Shown here: in pieces, positions 16,881 through 25,204 of the stretch | Layout: each line of letters opens with the position of its first letter | Numbering within the stretch: position 1 is the first letter of the stretch | Source of the DNA: JANPIX01 sp031425195 | GTDB taxonomy: Bacteria; Pseudomonadota; Alphaproteobacteria; Rhodobacterales; Rhodobacteraceae | Assembly: GCA_031425195.1 (NCBI GenBank) | Contig: JANPIX010000026.1 | Location: forward strand, 1-64,000 | Reading direction: 5' to 3' | Length of the DNA: 64,000 nt | The notes under the pieces: generated by a model | Seen by the model: only the letters and a program-made list of their open reading frames with translations | The model's database searches: none | Told to the model about the DNA's origin: nothing | Program-made: the position numbers and the translations under genes

Positions 16881-17902
16881 CGTCGCCCCTTCCGGCATCG
16901 TTGACTGCAGCGATTTTCGGAGTGTACGGCCTGACCCTGTCACCCGGCGAGGCTGAATTTTTCCAACAGGTGCAACCGTTTGGCTTTATCCTGTTCGCCC
17001 GCAATGTCGACACGCCAGACCAACTGGCCCGCCTGACCGGCGATCTGCGTGCGGCAGTCGGCTGGAATGCACCCATTTTCGTCGATCAGGAAGGCGGGCG
17101 TGTCCAGCGCCTGCGCGCACCTCATTGGGCCGAATGGCTTCCCCCCATGGACGCGGTATCGCTCGCCGTGGCGCGGGGCGGATTGGCGGGGGCTGCGCGC
17201 ATGATGTATCTGCGCCATCGCCTGATCGCGGCCGAACTGCGCGCCGTGGGCATCGACGGCAACTGCGCCCCCTGTCTTGATCTTGCCAGCGATGTGACCC
17301 ACTCCTTCCTGCGCAACCGCTGTTTCGGGACGGACGCCGCGACGGTCACGCCTCTGGGCCGGGCTGCTGCGGATGGGTTGCTGGCAGGCGGCGTGCTACC
17401 AGTGATGAAACATCTGCCCGGCCACGGGCGGGCCGCCGCCGACACGCACCACGATCTGCCGACAGTCGGCACCGATCTCGCGACGCTGGCACAAACGGAC
17501 TTCGCCCCCTTCCGGCAGCTTGCCGATATCCCGCTTGCGATGACGGCGCATATCGTTTTTTCCGCCGTATCACCCAAACCCGCCACCAGCTCCGCCCGCC
17601 TGATCGCCCTGATCCGCAGGCAGATCGGTTTCGACGGTGTCCTCATGTCCGACGATCTGAACATGCAGGCCCTGAATGGCAGTCCGGCGGAACGGACACG
17701 CCGCGCGATCCGTGCCGGCTGCGATATCGCCCTGTTCTGCAAGGGGTCGCTGCGCCAGATGCAGGCCGTTGCAACTGCGGCGGGGCACCTGACGCCCGAT
17801 GCCGCAAGACGCGCCGAACACGCGATTGCCGCCCGCCGGGAACCGGATACCGTTGACATCAAGGCCCTTCACGCGGAACATTCGGCCCTGCTGAACGGAT
17901 AG
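16877..17902 (+). CDS. nagZ: beta-N-acetylhexosaminidase NagZ
   Basis: NagZ removes GlcNAc from anhydro-muropeptides during cytoplasmic peptidoglycan recycling. The 341-residue GH3 protein has IFVDQEGGRVQRLRAPHW near residue 67. The catalytic His-containing loop is in MKHLPGHGRAAADTHHDLP near 176, and the nucleophile Asp is in VLMSDDLNMQALNGSP near 256. It is translationally coupled to the SPOR gene by ATGA, and scpA follows after 4 bases. The cluster therefore joins envelope and chromosome functions. Confidence 0.94.
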   Translation: MTSPLPASLTAAIFGVYGLTLSPGEAEFFQQVQPFGFILFARNVDTPDQLARLTGDLRAAVGWNAPIFVDQEGGRVQRLRAPHWAEWLPPMDAVSLAVARGGLAGAARMMYLRHRLIAAELRAVGIDGNCAPCLDLASDVTHSFLRNRCFGTDAATVTPLGRAAADGLLAGGVLPVMKHLPGHGRAAADTHHDLPTVGTDLATLAQTDFAPFRQLADIPLAMTAHIVFSAVSPKPATSSARLIALIRRQIGFDGVLMSDDLNMQALNGSPAERTRRAIRAGCDIALFCKGSLRQMQAVATAAGHLTPDAARRAEHAIAARREPDTVDIKALHAEHSALLNG

Positions 17903-17906
17903 GTCG

Positions 17907-18701
17907 ATGACAGACGCATGGGATCAACCAACAGAACGGATCTCGGTCGCCGACCGTCTTGCCGCCGAGGCGCTGATTGTCGATGTGGACGGCTTTGAAG
18001 GCCCGCTTGACCTTCTTCTGACGCTGTCGCGCAGCCAGAAGGTTGATCTGCGGCGCGTGTCGGTTCTGCAATTGGCCGAACAGTATCTGGTATTCGTGAA
18101 CAAGGCCAAAGACCTGCGCATCGAACTTGCAGCAGATTACCTTGTCATGGCGGCCTGGCTCGCCTTTCTGAAATCGCGGCTTCTTCTGCCGCCCGAACCG
18201 GGCGATGACGGGCCGTCGGCGCAAGACATGGCGCTCCACCTCGCGTTCCAACTCGAACGTCTGGCCGCGATGCGCGATGTCGCCGCCCGCCTGATGGCGC
18301 GTGACCAGTTGGGCCGCGATTTCTTTGCCCGTGGCCTGCCCGAAGACGTGACCCGCCTGCGCCGCGTCACCTACAGCGCCACGCTGATCGATCTGATGCG
18401 CGCCTATGCCCGGGTTCGGACCAAGGATGAATTCCGCCCCTTTGTGATGGACCGCCATCACATCTTTACCATGGAACAGGCGTTGGAGCGGATGCGCGGT
18501 CTGATCAGCTTTGCCGGCGATTGGACCGATCTGGAAAGTTGGCTTCCTGAAGGATGGGACAGTCTGCCGATGCGCCGCCGTTCCGCCACGGCGTCGCACT
18601 TCGCCGCCATGCTGGAACTGACCAAACAGGGGCAGTTGCAGATCCGGCAGGACGATTCCTTTGCCCCCATTCAGGTCCGCCGACGCGAGGGGCGTCCATG
18701 A
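17907..18701 (+). CDS. scpA: segregation and condensation protein A
   Basis: ScpA is the kleisin that bridges SMC heads and binds ScpB, compacting the chromosome. The 264-residue product has the family motif VDGFEGPLDLLLTLSRSQKVDL near residue 28 and a helical middle (ADYLVMAAWLAFLKSRLLLP). The C-terminal winged-helix has the FAAMLELTKQGQLQIRQDDSF pattern. The start codon follows nagZ closely, and the stop overlaps scpB by four bases. Confidence 0.95.
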   Translation: MTDAWDQPTERISVADRLAAEALIVDVDGFEGPLDLLLTLSRSQKVDLRRVSVLQLAEQYLVFVNKAKDLRIELAADYLVMAAWLAFLKSRLLLPPEPGDDGPSAQDMALHLAFQLERLAAMRDVAARLMARDQLGRDFFARGLPEDVTRLRRVTYSATLIDLMRAYARVRTKDEFRPFVMDRHHIFTMEQALERMRGLISFAGDWTDLESWLPEGWDSLPMRRRSATASHFAAMLELTKQGQLQIRQDDSFAPIQVRRREGRP

Positions 18702-19345
18702 CAGTGGCAGACCCCGTCGAAAAGTCACTGTTCGATGCGCCGCCGATGGGCGAACAGGAACGCATGGTCGAAGCCATCCTGTTTGCCAGCGCCGATCCCG
18801 TCACCTTGGCCGAACTCGTCGCGCGGATGCCGCACGGCGCCGACCCTGCCGAGGCACTCGTGCATGTCCGCAAACGCTATGAAGGGCGGGGCGTCAATCT
18901 GGTGCGGGTCGGCGATGCCTATGCCATGCGCACCGCCCCCGACCTTGGCTATCTGATGCAGAAGGAAACGGTCGAAACCCGCAAACTTTCCCGCGCGGCC
19001 ATCGAAACCCTTGCAATCGTGGCCTATCACCAACCCGTCACCCGCGCCGAAATCGAGGAAATTCGCGGCGTTGCGGTCAGTCGCGGCACCGTGGATCAAT
19101 TGCTGGAACTTGACTGGATCAGGTTCGGTCGCCGCCGCATGACCCCGGGCCGTCCGGTAACCTTTGTCGTGACCGAAGCCTTTCTGGATCATTTCGGTCT
19201 GGAATCCGCACGGGATCTGCCGGGCCTCAAGGATCTGCGCGCCGCAGGTCTTTTGGAAAACCGGCCCTTGCAAGGCGCTGACGCGACACCATCTGACGAT
19301 GACGAACCCGATCTCGCGGGTCAGTCTGAACTGTTTGAGGATTAG
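18698..19345 (+). CDS. scpB: segregation and condensation protein B
   Basis: ScpB dimers bind ScpA in the SMC condensin complex. The 215-residue protein has two winged-helix domains: EQERMVEAILFASADPVTLAE near residue 20 and AAIETLAIVAYHQPVTRAEI near 105, with the following GVAVSRGTVDQLLELDWI. The C-terminal tail is acidic. The ATG at 18698 overlaps the scpA stop (ATGA), fixing the start; earlier in-frame codons lie inside scpA. Confidence 0.95.
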   Translation: MTVADPVEKSLFDAPPMGEQERMVEAILFASADPVTLAELVARMPHGADPAEALVHVRKRYEGRGVNLVRVGDAYAMRTAPDLGYLMQKETVETRKLSRAAIETLAIVAYHQPVTRAEIEEIRGVAVSRGTVDQLLELDWIRFGRRRMTPGRPVTFVVTEAFLDHFGLESARDLPGLKDLRAAGLLENRPLQGADATPSDDDEPDLAGQSELFED

Positions 19346-19348
19346 AGT

Positions 19349-19561
19349 ATGGATTTTGGTCGAATTGTGCAGATGTTGATCAACCGCTTCATGGGGCGGG
19401 CAATCAACACTGGCATCAACAAGGGCATTGAATTTGCGGCACGAAAGGGCAAACCCGTGGCCGAAATGACCCCCGCCGACCGCAAACAGGCCGCAGCCAA
19501 CCGCGATCTTGCCAAACGCGCGCGCCAAGCCTCGCGCATCGCCCGCAAGATCGGCCGCTAA
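19349..19561 (+). CDS. small basic hypothetical protein
   Basis: A 70-residue protein starting 3 bases after scpB. It begins MDFGRIVQMLINRFMGRAIN and ends in a basic helix (NRDLAKRARQASRIARKIGR). No membrane segment or signal is visible. The tight spacing to scpB and sensible codon use suggest a real gene of the nagZ-scpAB transcript. The function is not recognised. It converges with the GST gene 7 bases away. Confidence 0.65.
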   Translation: MDFGRIVQMLINRFMGRAINTGINKGIEFAARKGKPVAEMTPADRKQAAANRDLAKRARQASRIARKIGR

Positions 19562-19568
19562 AAAACTG

Positions 19569-20195
19569 TCAAAGCGGCCGTGAAAATGGTTGCGAGATGT
19601 CTTGAAAGACGGTGGTCGCTTCATGTTCGGCAAGATGGCGTGCCAGCGCCGGAAACGCCGCTTCATCGAACAACGTGCCATGCACCTCGCTCAGAAACCG
19701 CAGGGCGCAGGTCAGGGCGATATCGGCGTGACTGATCCGGTGCCCCCACCAGAACGGCCCCTCGGCCTTGGCACGATCATGCTCCATCACCTCCAGAGCG
19801 GCGGTGATCTGCGCCTTGCAACGGCGGGCCCACAGGCCGCCGCCATCCTTCTGGACGGTCTGATCGTAAAACAGACTGACCGCCTTTTCCGCCAGTCCCG
19901 TGGCCATCGCGGTCAGTTTAAGCACATGGCGGCGGTCCGGTTCGACCATCGGCACAAGGGCGCGATCTTCCGCAACAAGACTGTCGAGATAGTCAAGAAT
20001 GGCAAAACTGTCGATCAGGGCAAACCCGTCGCTTAGCACCAACGTCGGCACACGCATCAACGGATTATAGGCGCGCAGTTTTTCGGCATCGCCAAAAACG
20101 CTCCACGGGCGGTGCTCGAAAGGCAGGTTATAAAGGCGCAACGCCACGCCAACGCGGCGGACAAAGGGGCTGTCATACTGGCCGATCAGGATCAT
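19569..20195 (-). CDS. glutathione S-transferase family protein
   Basis: A 208-residue GST. The N-terminal thioredoxin-like domain has LIGQYDSPFVRRVGVALRL, NPLMRVPTLVLSDG and the glutathione-site DSFAILDYLD near residue 62. The all-helical C-terminal domain follows from about 85. Ser8 is a candidate catalytic residue. Its ATG overlaps the stop of the upstream cytochrome c gene (ATGA), so the two are co-translated. The substrate is unknown. Confidence 0.88.
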   Translation of the reverse strand: MILIGQYDSPFVRRVGVALRLYNLPFEHRPWSVFGDAEKLRAYNPLMRVPTLVLSDGFALIDSFAILDYLDSLVAEDRALVPMVEPDRRHVLKLTAMATGLAEKAVSLFYDQTVQKDGGGLWARRCKAQITAALEVMEHDRAKAEGPFWWGHRISHADIALTCALRFLSEVHGTLFDEAAFPALARHLAEHEATTVFQDISQPFSRPL

Positions 20196-21085
20196 TCCAC
20201 AGGCTCCACCCGCTTCAGATAGGCCGCCACCGCCGCCCTGTCACTGTCGGGCAGTCGCGCCATGTTTTCAACGACATGGGCCATATGACCGCCTGCGCTG
20301 TCATATTCTGGGGTAAAACCGCTGGTCAGGTATTCGACGATTTCCGCCTCTGACCATTCAAGCTTGGCCGGGGTGATATTGGGAATGCGCCCATCGCCCG
20401 ATGGGTTCGCCGCCCCGGCAAGCCAGCGGCCCCTGTCCGATCCGCCCAACGCATTGCGCGGCGTGTGACACTCGCCACAATGGGCCATCGCCTCGGCGAC
20501 GTAACGGCCGCGTTGTTCAACCTCGGTCAGATCCGCCGCCGTCACGGCCCACCCGTCGGGCCAGAACAGCAGTTTCCACCCCCCGACCGACCGCCGGATG
20601 TTGAACGGAAACGACAGTTCATGTGCGCCGCTTGGCGTGGTGCTGGCGGGCAGGGTGTCCATGAACGCCTTCAGATCCGCCACATCCTGAACCTGCATGT
20701 TCTGATAGGCGGCATAGGGAAAGGCGGGATAGTAATGCTGACCCTCCGGCGACACCCCGCGCTGCACGGCATTGCCAAAGGCGGCAAGGCTCCACCCGCC
20801 GATGCCCTGTGTCGGGTCAGGCGAAATGTTGGGGGCAACAAAGGTGCCAAAGGCGGTCACAAACTTCTGGCCGCCCGACAGGATCATCTGCGCATCACCC
20901 GCCGCGTCCGGTGCCATGTGGCACGACGCGCAACCCGCCGCCCAGAACACCTGTTCGCCATGCACGGCGTCACCTGTCAGCCCGGCATAGGTGTCGTCGG
21001 GCAGGGGCGATGCGGCGGTGGCGAACCAGCCTACCGCCGAGCCGGCGACAACCAGCACGGCAAGAATGGAAAGACTGCGGCGCAT
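20192..21085 (-). CDS. diheme c-type cytochrome
   Basis: A 297-residue periplasmic or membrane-anchored cytochrome c. An N-terminal hydrophobic segment (residues 5-26) serves as signal or anchor. Two heme-binding motifs are present: CASCH at 52-56 and CGECH at 203-207, with likely Met axial ligands further along each domain. Two-domain cytochromes of this kind often accept electrons from quinoprotein or flavin dehydrogenases. No dehydrogenase is adjacent here. The downstream gene encodes a GST and overlaps by four bases. Maturation would need the CcmE system found at 12.4 kb. Confidence 0.86.
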   Translation of the reverse strand: MRRSLSILAVLVVAGSAVGWFATAASPLPDDTYAGLTGDAVHGEQVFWAAGCASCHMAPDAAGDAQMILSGGQKFVTAFGTFVAPNISPDPTQGIGGWSLAAFGNAVQRGVSPEGQHYYPAFPYAAYQNMQVQDVADLKAFMDTLPASTTPSGAHELSFPFNIRRSVGGWKLLFWPDGWAVTAADLTEVEQRGRYVAEAMAHCGECHTPRNALGGSDRGRWLAGAANPSGDGRIPNITPAKLEWSEAEIVEYLTSGFTPEYDSAGGHMAHVVENMARLPDSDRAAVAAYLKRVEPVE

Positions 21086-21174
21086 CGAAAACCCTTTTCG
21101 TGGACTTGGGGGCAGGCTAACCCAAGCATCCGGTCCAGAACAATCACTTCATTCTGATCGCAGATGCCCTGCCT

Positions 21175-21345
21175 TCAGGGCTTCCACTTGCCGTTGACGG
21201 TCAGCCAGTCCGGCCATCCGACCATACGCTCTGTCAATACAAGAAAAATACAGATAATTGTCACGCCGAATACGAGTTTAACACGCCCCGTACTTGGCGG
21301 ATTCCGCGCCCACTGCGCCATCTTGATCAGCCAGCGTGAATTCAT
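21175..21345 (-). CDS. small single-pass membrane protein (hypothetical)
   Basis: A 56-residue protein, MNSRWLIKMAQWARNPPSTG followed by one hydrophobic helix (KLVFGVTIICIFLVLTE) and a short tail GWPDWLTVNGKWKP. The start was placed at 21345 because ATGA there overlaps the mug stop codon. Positively charged residues before the helix suggest the N-terminus is cytoplasmic. The function is unknown. It is the third gene of an overlapping hpt-mug-small gene chain. Confidence 0.7.
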   Translation of the reverse strand: MNSRWLIKMAQWARNPPSTGRVKLVFGVTIICIFLVLTERMVGWPDWLTVNGKWKP

Positions 21346-21854
21346 TCCGCACCCCCGTTTCGCCAGTCTGCCAGTGCCTGCCACGGCGCGATGGAAAAAT
21401 GCCGCGTGGCCAGACCTGACGGCGACGGCAGGGCCCAGATTGCAAGATCGCCCGGCAATCGCGGGTCGGGTGCCAGCCGTCCCATCGCCGCCCGGGGCCG
21501 CTGCAACGCGATACGCGCGGCTGTCAGGCTGGTAAAGGCAAGCGCGCGGGGACGCACAGCCGCCATCAGGGCGAACAGGCGTTCCGGCAGATAATCCGAC
21601 CTCGCAATCTCGGCATCCTGACCACTCACGTACTTCGCAAGGTCCGTCAAACCCAGCCCAAATCCCGGCATCAGGTGGTCTTCATCGGGGCAAAGCAATC
21701 GTGGTGTCAGCCCGGTTGACGCCAGTATCCGCCAGAACCGGTTGCCGGGCCGCGCATAATAATGCCCGCGTGCCGCAGACATCGCCCCCACCGCCGTACC
21801 GCAAAAGATGACGTCAAGGTTGGGTGCCACGTGGTCTGGCAACACTTCGATCAT
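21342..21854 (-). CDS. mug: G/U mismatch-specific DNA glycosylase (Mug)
   Basis: Mug removes uracil or thymine mispaired with guanine in base excision repair. The 170-residue protein has the family motif IFCGTAVGAMSAARGHYYARPGNRFW split over residues 16-41. The DNA-wedge motif is WALPSPSGLATRHF near 142. It overlaps hpt upstream and the small membrane protein downstream by four bases each. Confidence 0.92.
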   Translation of the reverse strand: MIEVLPDHVAPNLDVIFCGTAVGAMSAARGHYYARPGNRFWRILASTGLTPRLLCPDEDHLMPGFGLGLTDLAKYVSGQDAEIARSDYLPERLFALMAAVRPRALAFTSLTAARIALQRPRAAMGRLAPDPRLPGDLAIWALPSPSGLATRHFSIAPWQALADWRNGGAE

Positions 21855-22390
21855 TCGGTAAACCGGACCTTGCCGATATAGGGCAGATTGCGATTGCGCT
21901 GCGCGAAGTCGATCCCGTAACCCACGACAAACTCGTCAGGAATCTCGAATCCCGTCCAGGTGGCGCGCATGTCGATTTCGCGGCGGGACGGCTTGTCGAG
22001 CAGGGCACAAACCTCAAGCCGGGCCGGGTCGCGCGACCGCAGAAGATTGACCACATGGTGCAGGGTAAAGCCCGTGTCGACGATATCTTCCACCACCAGA
22101 ACATCGCGGCCCGCAATCTCGCCGCGCAGATCCTTGAGGATGCGAACCTCGCGGCTGCTCGACATGCCGTCGCCGTAACTGCTGGCTTCCAGAAAATCGA
22201 CTTCGACGGGCAGGTCGATCTCGCGCACCAGATCGGCGATGAACACAAATGACCCACGCAAAAGGCCAACAACGATCAACTTGTCGGTGCCAGCATAATG
22301 CGCCGTGATTTCGCGGCTCAATGCCTCCACCCGCGCGGCGATGGCCTTTGCACTGATCATCTGATCGATGACATATGGTCGATGCGTCAT
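21851..22390 (-). CDS. hpt: hypoxanthine phosphoribosyltransferase
   Basis: Purine salvage enzyme making IMP (or GMP) from hypoxanthine (or guanine) and PRPP. The 179-residue protein has the PRPP motif VLVVEDIVDTGFTLHHV near residue 96 and the LIVVGLLRGSFVFIADLVR segment near 38. The C-terminal EFVVGYGIDFAQRNRNLPYIG is typical of bacterial Hpt. The ATG at 22390 gives the normal start (MTHRPYVIDQMIS); the frame is open upstream without homology. It diverges from the Coq10-type gene by 66 bases. Confidence 0.94.
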   Translation of the reverse strand: MTHRPYVIDQMISAKAIAARVEALSREITAHYAGTDKLIVVGLLRGSFVFIADLVREIDLPVEVDFLEASSYGDGMSSSREVRILKDLRGEIAGRDVLVVEDIVDTGFTLHHVVNLLRSRDPARLEVCALLDKPSRREIDMRATWTGFEIPDEFVVGYGIDFAQRNRNLPYIGKVRFTE

Positions 22391-22456
22391 GTCGGCCCCT
22401 TGATTTCCGCTGTGTGTGTAGCCATTCCTGAGGCCCAAGTCACGCACGGAACGGCC

Positions 22457-22903
22457 ATGCCCACGCACCACGAAACCAAGGTTCTGCCCTATTCCGCAGA
22501 CCAGATGTTCGCCCTTGTTGCCGACGTGGCAGCCTATCCGCAGTTCCTGCCCTGGACGGCGGCGGCGCGCATACGCTCGCGCAGCGGCGGGCCCGAGGGG
22601 GAGGTGCTTGAGGCTGATTTGGTCATAAGTTTCAAGGTGTTCCGCGAACGCTTTGGCAGCCGCGTGACCCTGTTTCCGGCCGCACGGAAGATCGACACCG
22701 AATATCTTGATGGCCCGTTCCGCCACCTGCGGTCAACCTGGGCCTTTCGCGACATGCCGGATGGCGGGTCCGAAGTGGAATTCTTTGTCGACTTCGAATT
22801 TCGCAATGCCATCCTACAGGGCATCATTGGCCTAGTGTTCAACGATGCGATGCAGCGCGTTGTCCGCGCCTTTGAACGCCGGGCCAAACAGCTTTACGGC
22901 TGA
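22457..22903 (+). CDS. Coq10/RatA-type START-domain (SRPBCC) protein
   Basis: A 148-residue protein of the ubiquinone-binding Coq10 / type II toxin RatA family. It starts PTHHETKVLPYSADQMFALV, with VAAYPQFLPW near residue 28 and GPFRHLRSTWAFRDMPDGG near 90. It ends with FNDAMQRVVRAFERRAKQLYG. Mitochondrial and bacterial members help ubiquinone reach the respiratory chain; this role is inferred from family. The stop codon lies inside the last codons of the convergent pncC gene (10-base overlap). Confidence 0.9.
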   Translation: MPTHHETKVLPYSADQMFALVADVAAYPQFLPWTAAARIRSRSGGPEGEVLEADLVISFKVFRERFGSRVTLFPAARKIDTEYLDGPFRHLRSTWAFRDMPDGGSEVEFFVDFEFRNAILQGIIGLVFNDAMQRVVRAFERRAKQLYG

Positions 22904-23373
22904 CCCTCCTCGGTTGCTCGCAACAGCAATCGCAAGGCGTGTTCGGTCGCAGCCTGCCGCACGGCGCTGCGGCCCAAAGCACCGAACTCCACCGTTTCGA
23001 GAAACGTCTTGCCAGATCGCTGCGCGACACCAAAACACACGCGCCCTTCGGGTTTGAACTCTGATCCGCCAGGGCCAGCAATTCCCGTGATCGACACCGC
23101 CAGATCCACATCCGCAGCCGACCGCGCCCCTTCCGCCATCTCGGCAGCAACGGCCTCGCTTACCGCGCCGTGGGACGCCAGCGTTTCGCCCCGCACGCCC
23201 AGCATGGCGATCTTGGCGGCGTTGGAATAGGTGACAAAACCCCGGTCAAACACATCCGACGATCCGGCAATATCGGTCAGCGCGGCGCTGACCATCCCGC
23301 CAGTGCAGCTTTCCGCTGTGGCGATGCGCCAACGGTGTTTGCGCGCACCGGCAAGTATAGCGTCGGCCGTCAT
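22894..23373 (-). CDS. pncC: CinA C-terminal-domain nicotinamide-nucleotide amidase
   Basis: A 159-residue stand-alone CinA C-terminal domain that deamidates nicotinamide mononucleotide in the pyridine nucleotide cycle. Motifs: IATAESCTGGMVSAALTDI with the catalytic Ser near residue 22, GSSDVFDRGFVTYSNAAK near 41, and VSITGIAGPGGSEFKPEGRV near 100. The start at 23373 is fixed by an ATGA overlap with pgpA. It is the last gene of the ispDF-pgpA-pncC chain. Confidence 0.92.
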   Translation of the reverse strand: MTADAILAGARKHRWRIATAESCTGGMVSAALTDIAGSSDVFDRGFVTYSNAAKIAMLGVRGETLASHGAVSEAVAAEMAEGARSAADVDLAVSITGIAGPGGSEFKPEGRVCFGVAQRSGKTFLETVEFGALGRSAVRQAATEHALRLLLRATEEGQP

Positions 23374-23867
23374 GCGAACAACACAATGTGGTACAGAACA
23401 CCCAGAACAATCACCCCGATCCCCGCAAACAAACCGGCCCAAAGATCATCCAGCATGACACCCGCCGCATCCGCCCGCGCGTCCGCGCGCCCGACAAGCC
23501 AGGGTTTCCAGATGTCGAACAGCCGGAACAGCACGAACGCGCCCACCCACGCCGGCCACGGCAAAAGTGCCGGAATGTCGCCGCCCCGTGCCCAGAAGGC
23601 GCTGGCAGGAATGGCAAAGGCAAGCCATTGGCCCGCCACCTCGTCGATCACGATTTCCGAAGGATCTTCACCCGGTCGCCCATGGAGTTCGGAAGCACAG
23701 GCACGAAAGCCGATGACTGTCACCGCCACAGTGGCGATAGCGATCAATGGAAACCCCCCCACCCCATGCAACCCCAGCGCCAGAACAAGCGCCACCGCCG
23801 AAGCCCATGTTCCGGGGGCAGGGCGCATCAACCCGACCCCGAACCCGATCGCCACCGCGCGCATCAT
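23370..23867 (-). CDS. pgpA: phosphatidylglycerophosphatase A
   Basis: PgpA dephosphorylates phosphatidylglycerol phosphate at the inner membrane. The 165-residue protein has GLMRPAPGTWASAVALVL near residue 12 and the catalytic DPSEIVIDEVAGQWLAF near 68. FRLFDIWKPWLVGRADAR and ADAAGVMLDDLWAGLFAG are near 113-140, and about four hydrophobic stretches are visible. The start codon overlaps the ispDF stop (ATGA), and the end overlaps pncC. Confidence 0.94.
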   Translation of the reverse strand: MMRAVAIGFGVGLMRPAPGTWASAVALVLALGLHGVGGFPLIAIATVAVTVIGFRACASELHGRPGEDPSEIVIDEVAGQWLAFAIPASAFWARGGDIPALLPWPAWVGAFVLFRLFDIWKPWLVGRADARADAAGVMLDDLWAGLFAGIGVIVLGVLYHIVLFA

Positions 23868-25021
23868 GGTGCCACCAGCGTGGCTGTGGCCAGGGCGGCG
23901 ATGCCTTCTTCGCGTCCGGTGAAGCCAAGCCGTTCCGATGTCGTCGCCTTGACCGAAATTCGGGCAACGTCCAATTCCATAATCTGGGCAAACGCCTCTC
24001 GCATCGCATTGGCATGGGGGCCGATCTTGGGATGTTCGCAAATCAGCGTCACATCGACATTCATGACCGTAAAGCCGAGTTTGCGTGCCCGATCAACGGC
24101 ATGCCGCAGAAAGATGTGGCTGGCGGCCCCCTTCCATTGCGGGTCCGATGGCGGGAAATGCCGCCCGATATCGCCGTCGGCAAGTGCGCCATAGATCGCG
24201 TCGCACAGGGCATGCATACCCACATCCGCGTCGGAATGGCCCGAAAGCGTCTTGTCATGCGGAACCTTGATCCCACACAACCAGACACCGTCGCCCGGCG
24301 CAAAGGCATGAACATCAAATCCGTTTCCGACACGAATATCCATCGCAGGCTCCTTTGCCACGCGCGCCTGCAGGTCCAGCACGCGCTCGGCCCGCACAAG
24401 ATCGTCGGGCCAGGTGATCTTCAGATTGGCTTCGTCGCCCGAAACGATGGCGACATCCATTCCGGCGGCAAGGGCCACTTCCACATCGTCCATCGCTCCG
24501 CCCGGATGGGCAAGATGCGCCGCCAGAATGGCGTCAAAGGCAAAGGCTTGCGGGGTCTGCGCACGGAACAGCCCATTGCGGCTTTGCGTGCCTTGGACAA
24601 AGCCGTCTTTGCCGCGCCACAGGGCGTCGGTCACCTCGACTGCGGGTGCTGCAGCGCGATGATCGTCAAGTTTGCGCAAAATCCGGGCAATAAGTTCGCC
24701 ACTGACAAGCGGGCGCGCGCCGTCATGGATCAGAACGCGGCTGACCCCTTGGCCGACCAGCGCAAGCAAAGCGTTGCGGACAGAGGCATCGCGCGATGCG
24801 CCGCCCTCAACCAGTTCTGACCCATTGGCAACCACGGCGGCGACGTCCCGTTCACCGGGTGGGTGCACCAGCAAGATGCGATCAACCCCAACTGCGCCGC
24901 GGAACGCATTTAGGGCATGGGCCACAACGGGCTGCCCGCAAAGCAGTTGCCATTGCTTTGCGCGGTCCCCCCCGGCGCGCAGCCCTTGGCCTGCCGCCAG
25001 AACGATGGCCACCGTTGTCAT
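23864..25021 (-). CDS. ispDF: bifunctional IspD/IspF isoprenoid enzyme
   Basis: A 385-residue fusion of two MEP-pathway enzymes, common in alphaproteobacteria. Residues 1-225 are MEP cytidylyltransferase (IspD): IVLAAGQGLRAGGDRAKQW, VLIHDGARPLVSGE and AQTPQAF. Residues 227-385 are MECDP synthase (IspF): IRVGNGFDVHAF with the metal-binding Asp-X-His, TLSGHSDADVGMHALCDAI and ISVKATTSERLGFTGREEG. The enzyme supplies isoprenoid precursors for quinones and carotenoids. It diverges from dusB with 183 bases between. Confidence 0.96.
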   Translation of the reverse strand: MTTVAIVLAAGQGLRAGGDRAKQWQLLCGQPVVAHALNAFRGAVGVDRILLVHPPGERDVAAVVANGSELVEGGASRDASVRNALLALVGQGVSRVLIHDGARPLVSGELIARILRKLDDHRAAAPAVEVTDALWRGKDGFVQGTQSRNGLFRAQTPQAFAFDAILAAHLAHPGGAMDDVEVALAAGMDVAIVSGDEANLKITWPDDLVRAERVLDLQARVAKEPAMDIRVGNGFDVHAFAPGDGVWLCGIKVPHDKTLSGHSDADVGMHALCDAIYGALADGDIGRHFPPSDPQWKGAASHIFLRHAVDRARKLGFTVMNVDVTLICEHPKIGPHANAMREAFAQIMELDVARISVKATTSERLGFTGREEGIAALATATLVAP

Positions 25022-25204
25022 CTTAAGGTTACCCTTTTTGGATGTGCTTAGGCGATGGCGGTCCGCAAGACAATCCGGCGCTGGCAGTCCTATTTGCTTA
25101 AAAATTAGGCATACGTCGAATTACGATCAATTCTGCGGCGATTGCACATTGCGTGGGCGGTTCTGCGGACCTAGCACAAGGTTCAAAGCATAAGGATAAG
25201 CTGA

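Noticed and set aside
22894..22903. 10-base overlap of the convergent Coq10-type and pncC 3' ends as possible antisense control
   Set aside because: Short convergent overlaps are common in compact genomes and nothing else suggests regulation.
25022..25204. Promoter for the dusB-ntr cluster in the ispDF-dusB gap (TTGCTT near 25094)
   Set aside because: No -10 hexamer of acceptable quality was found at 16-18 bases. The region surely holds promoters, but I cannot place them.
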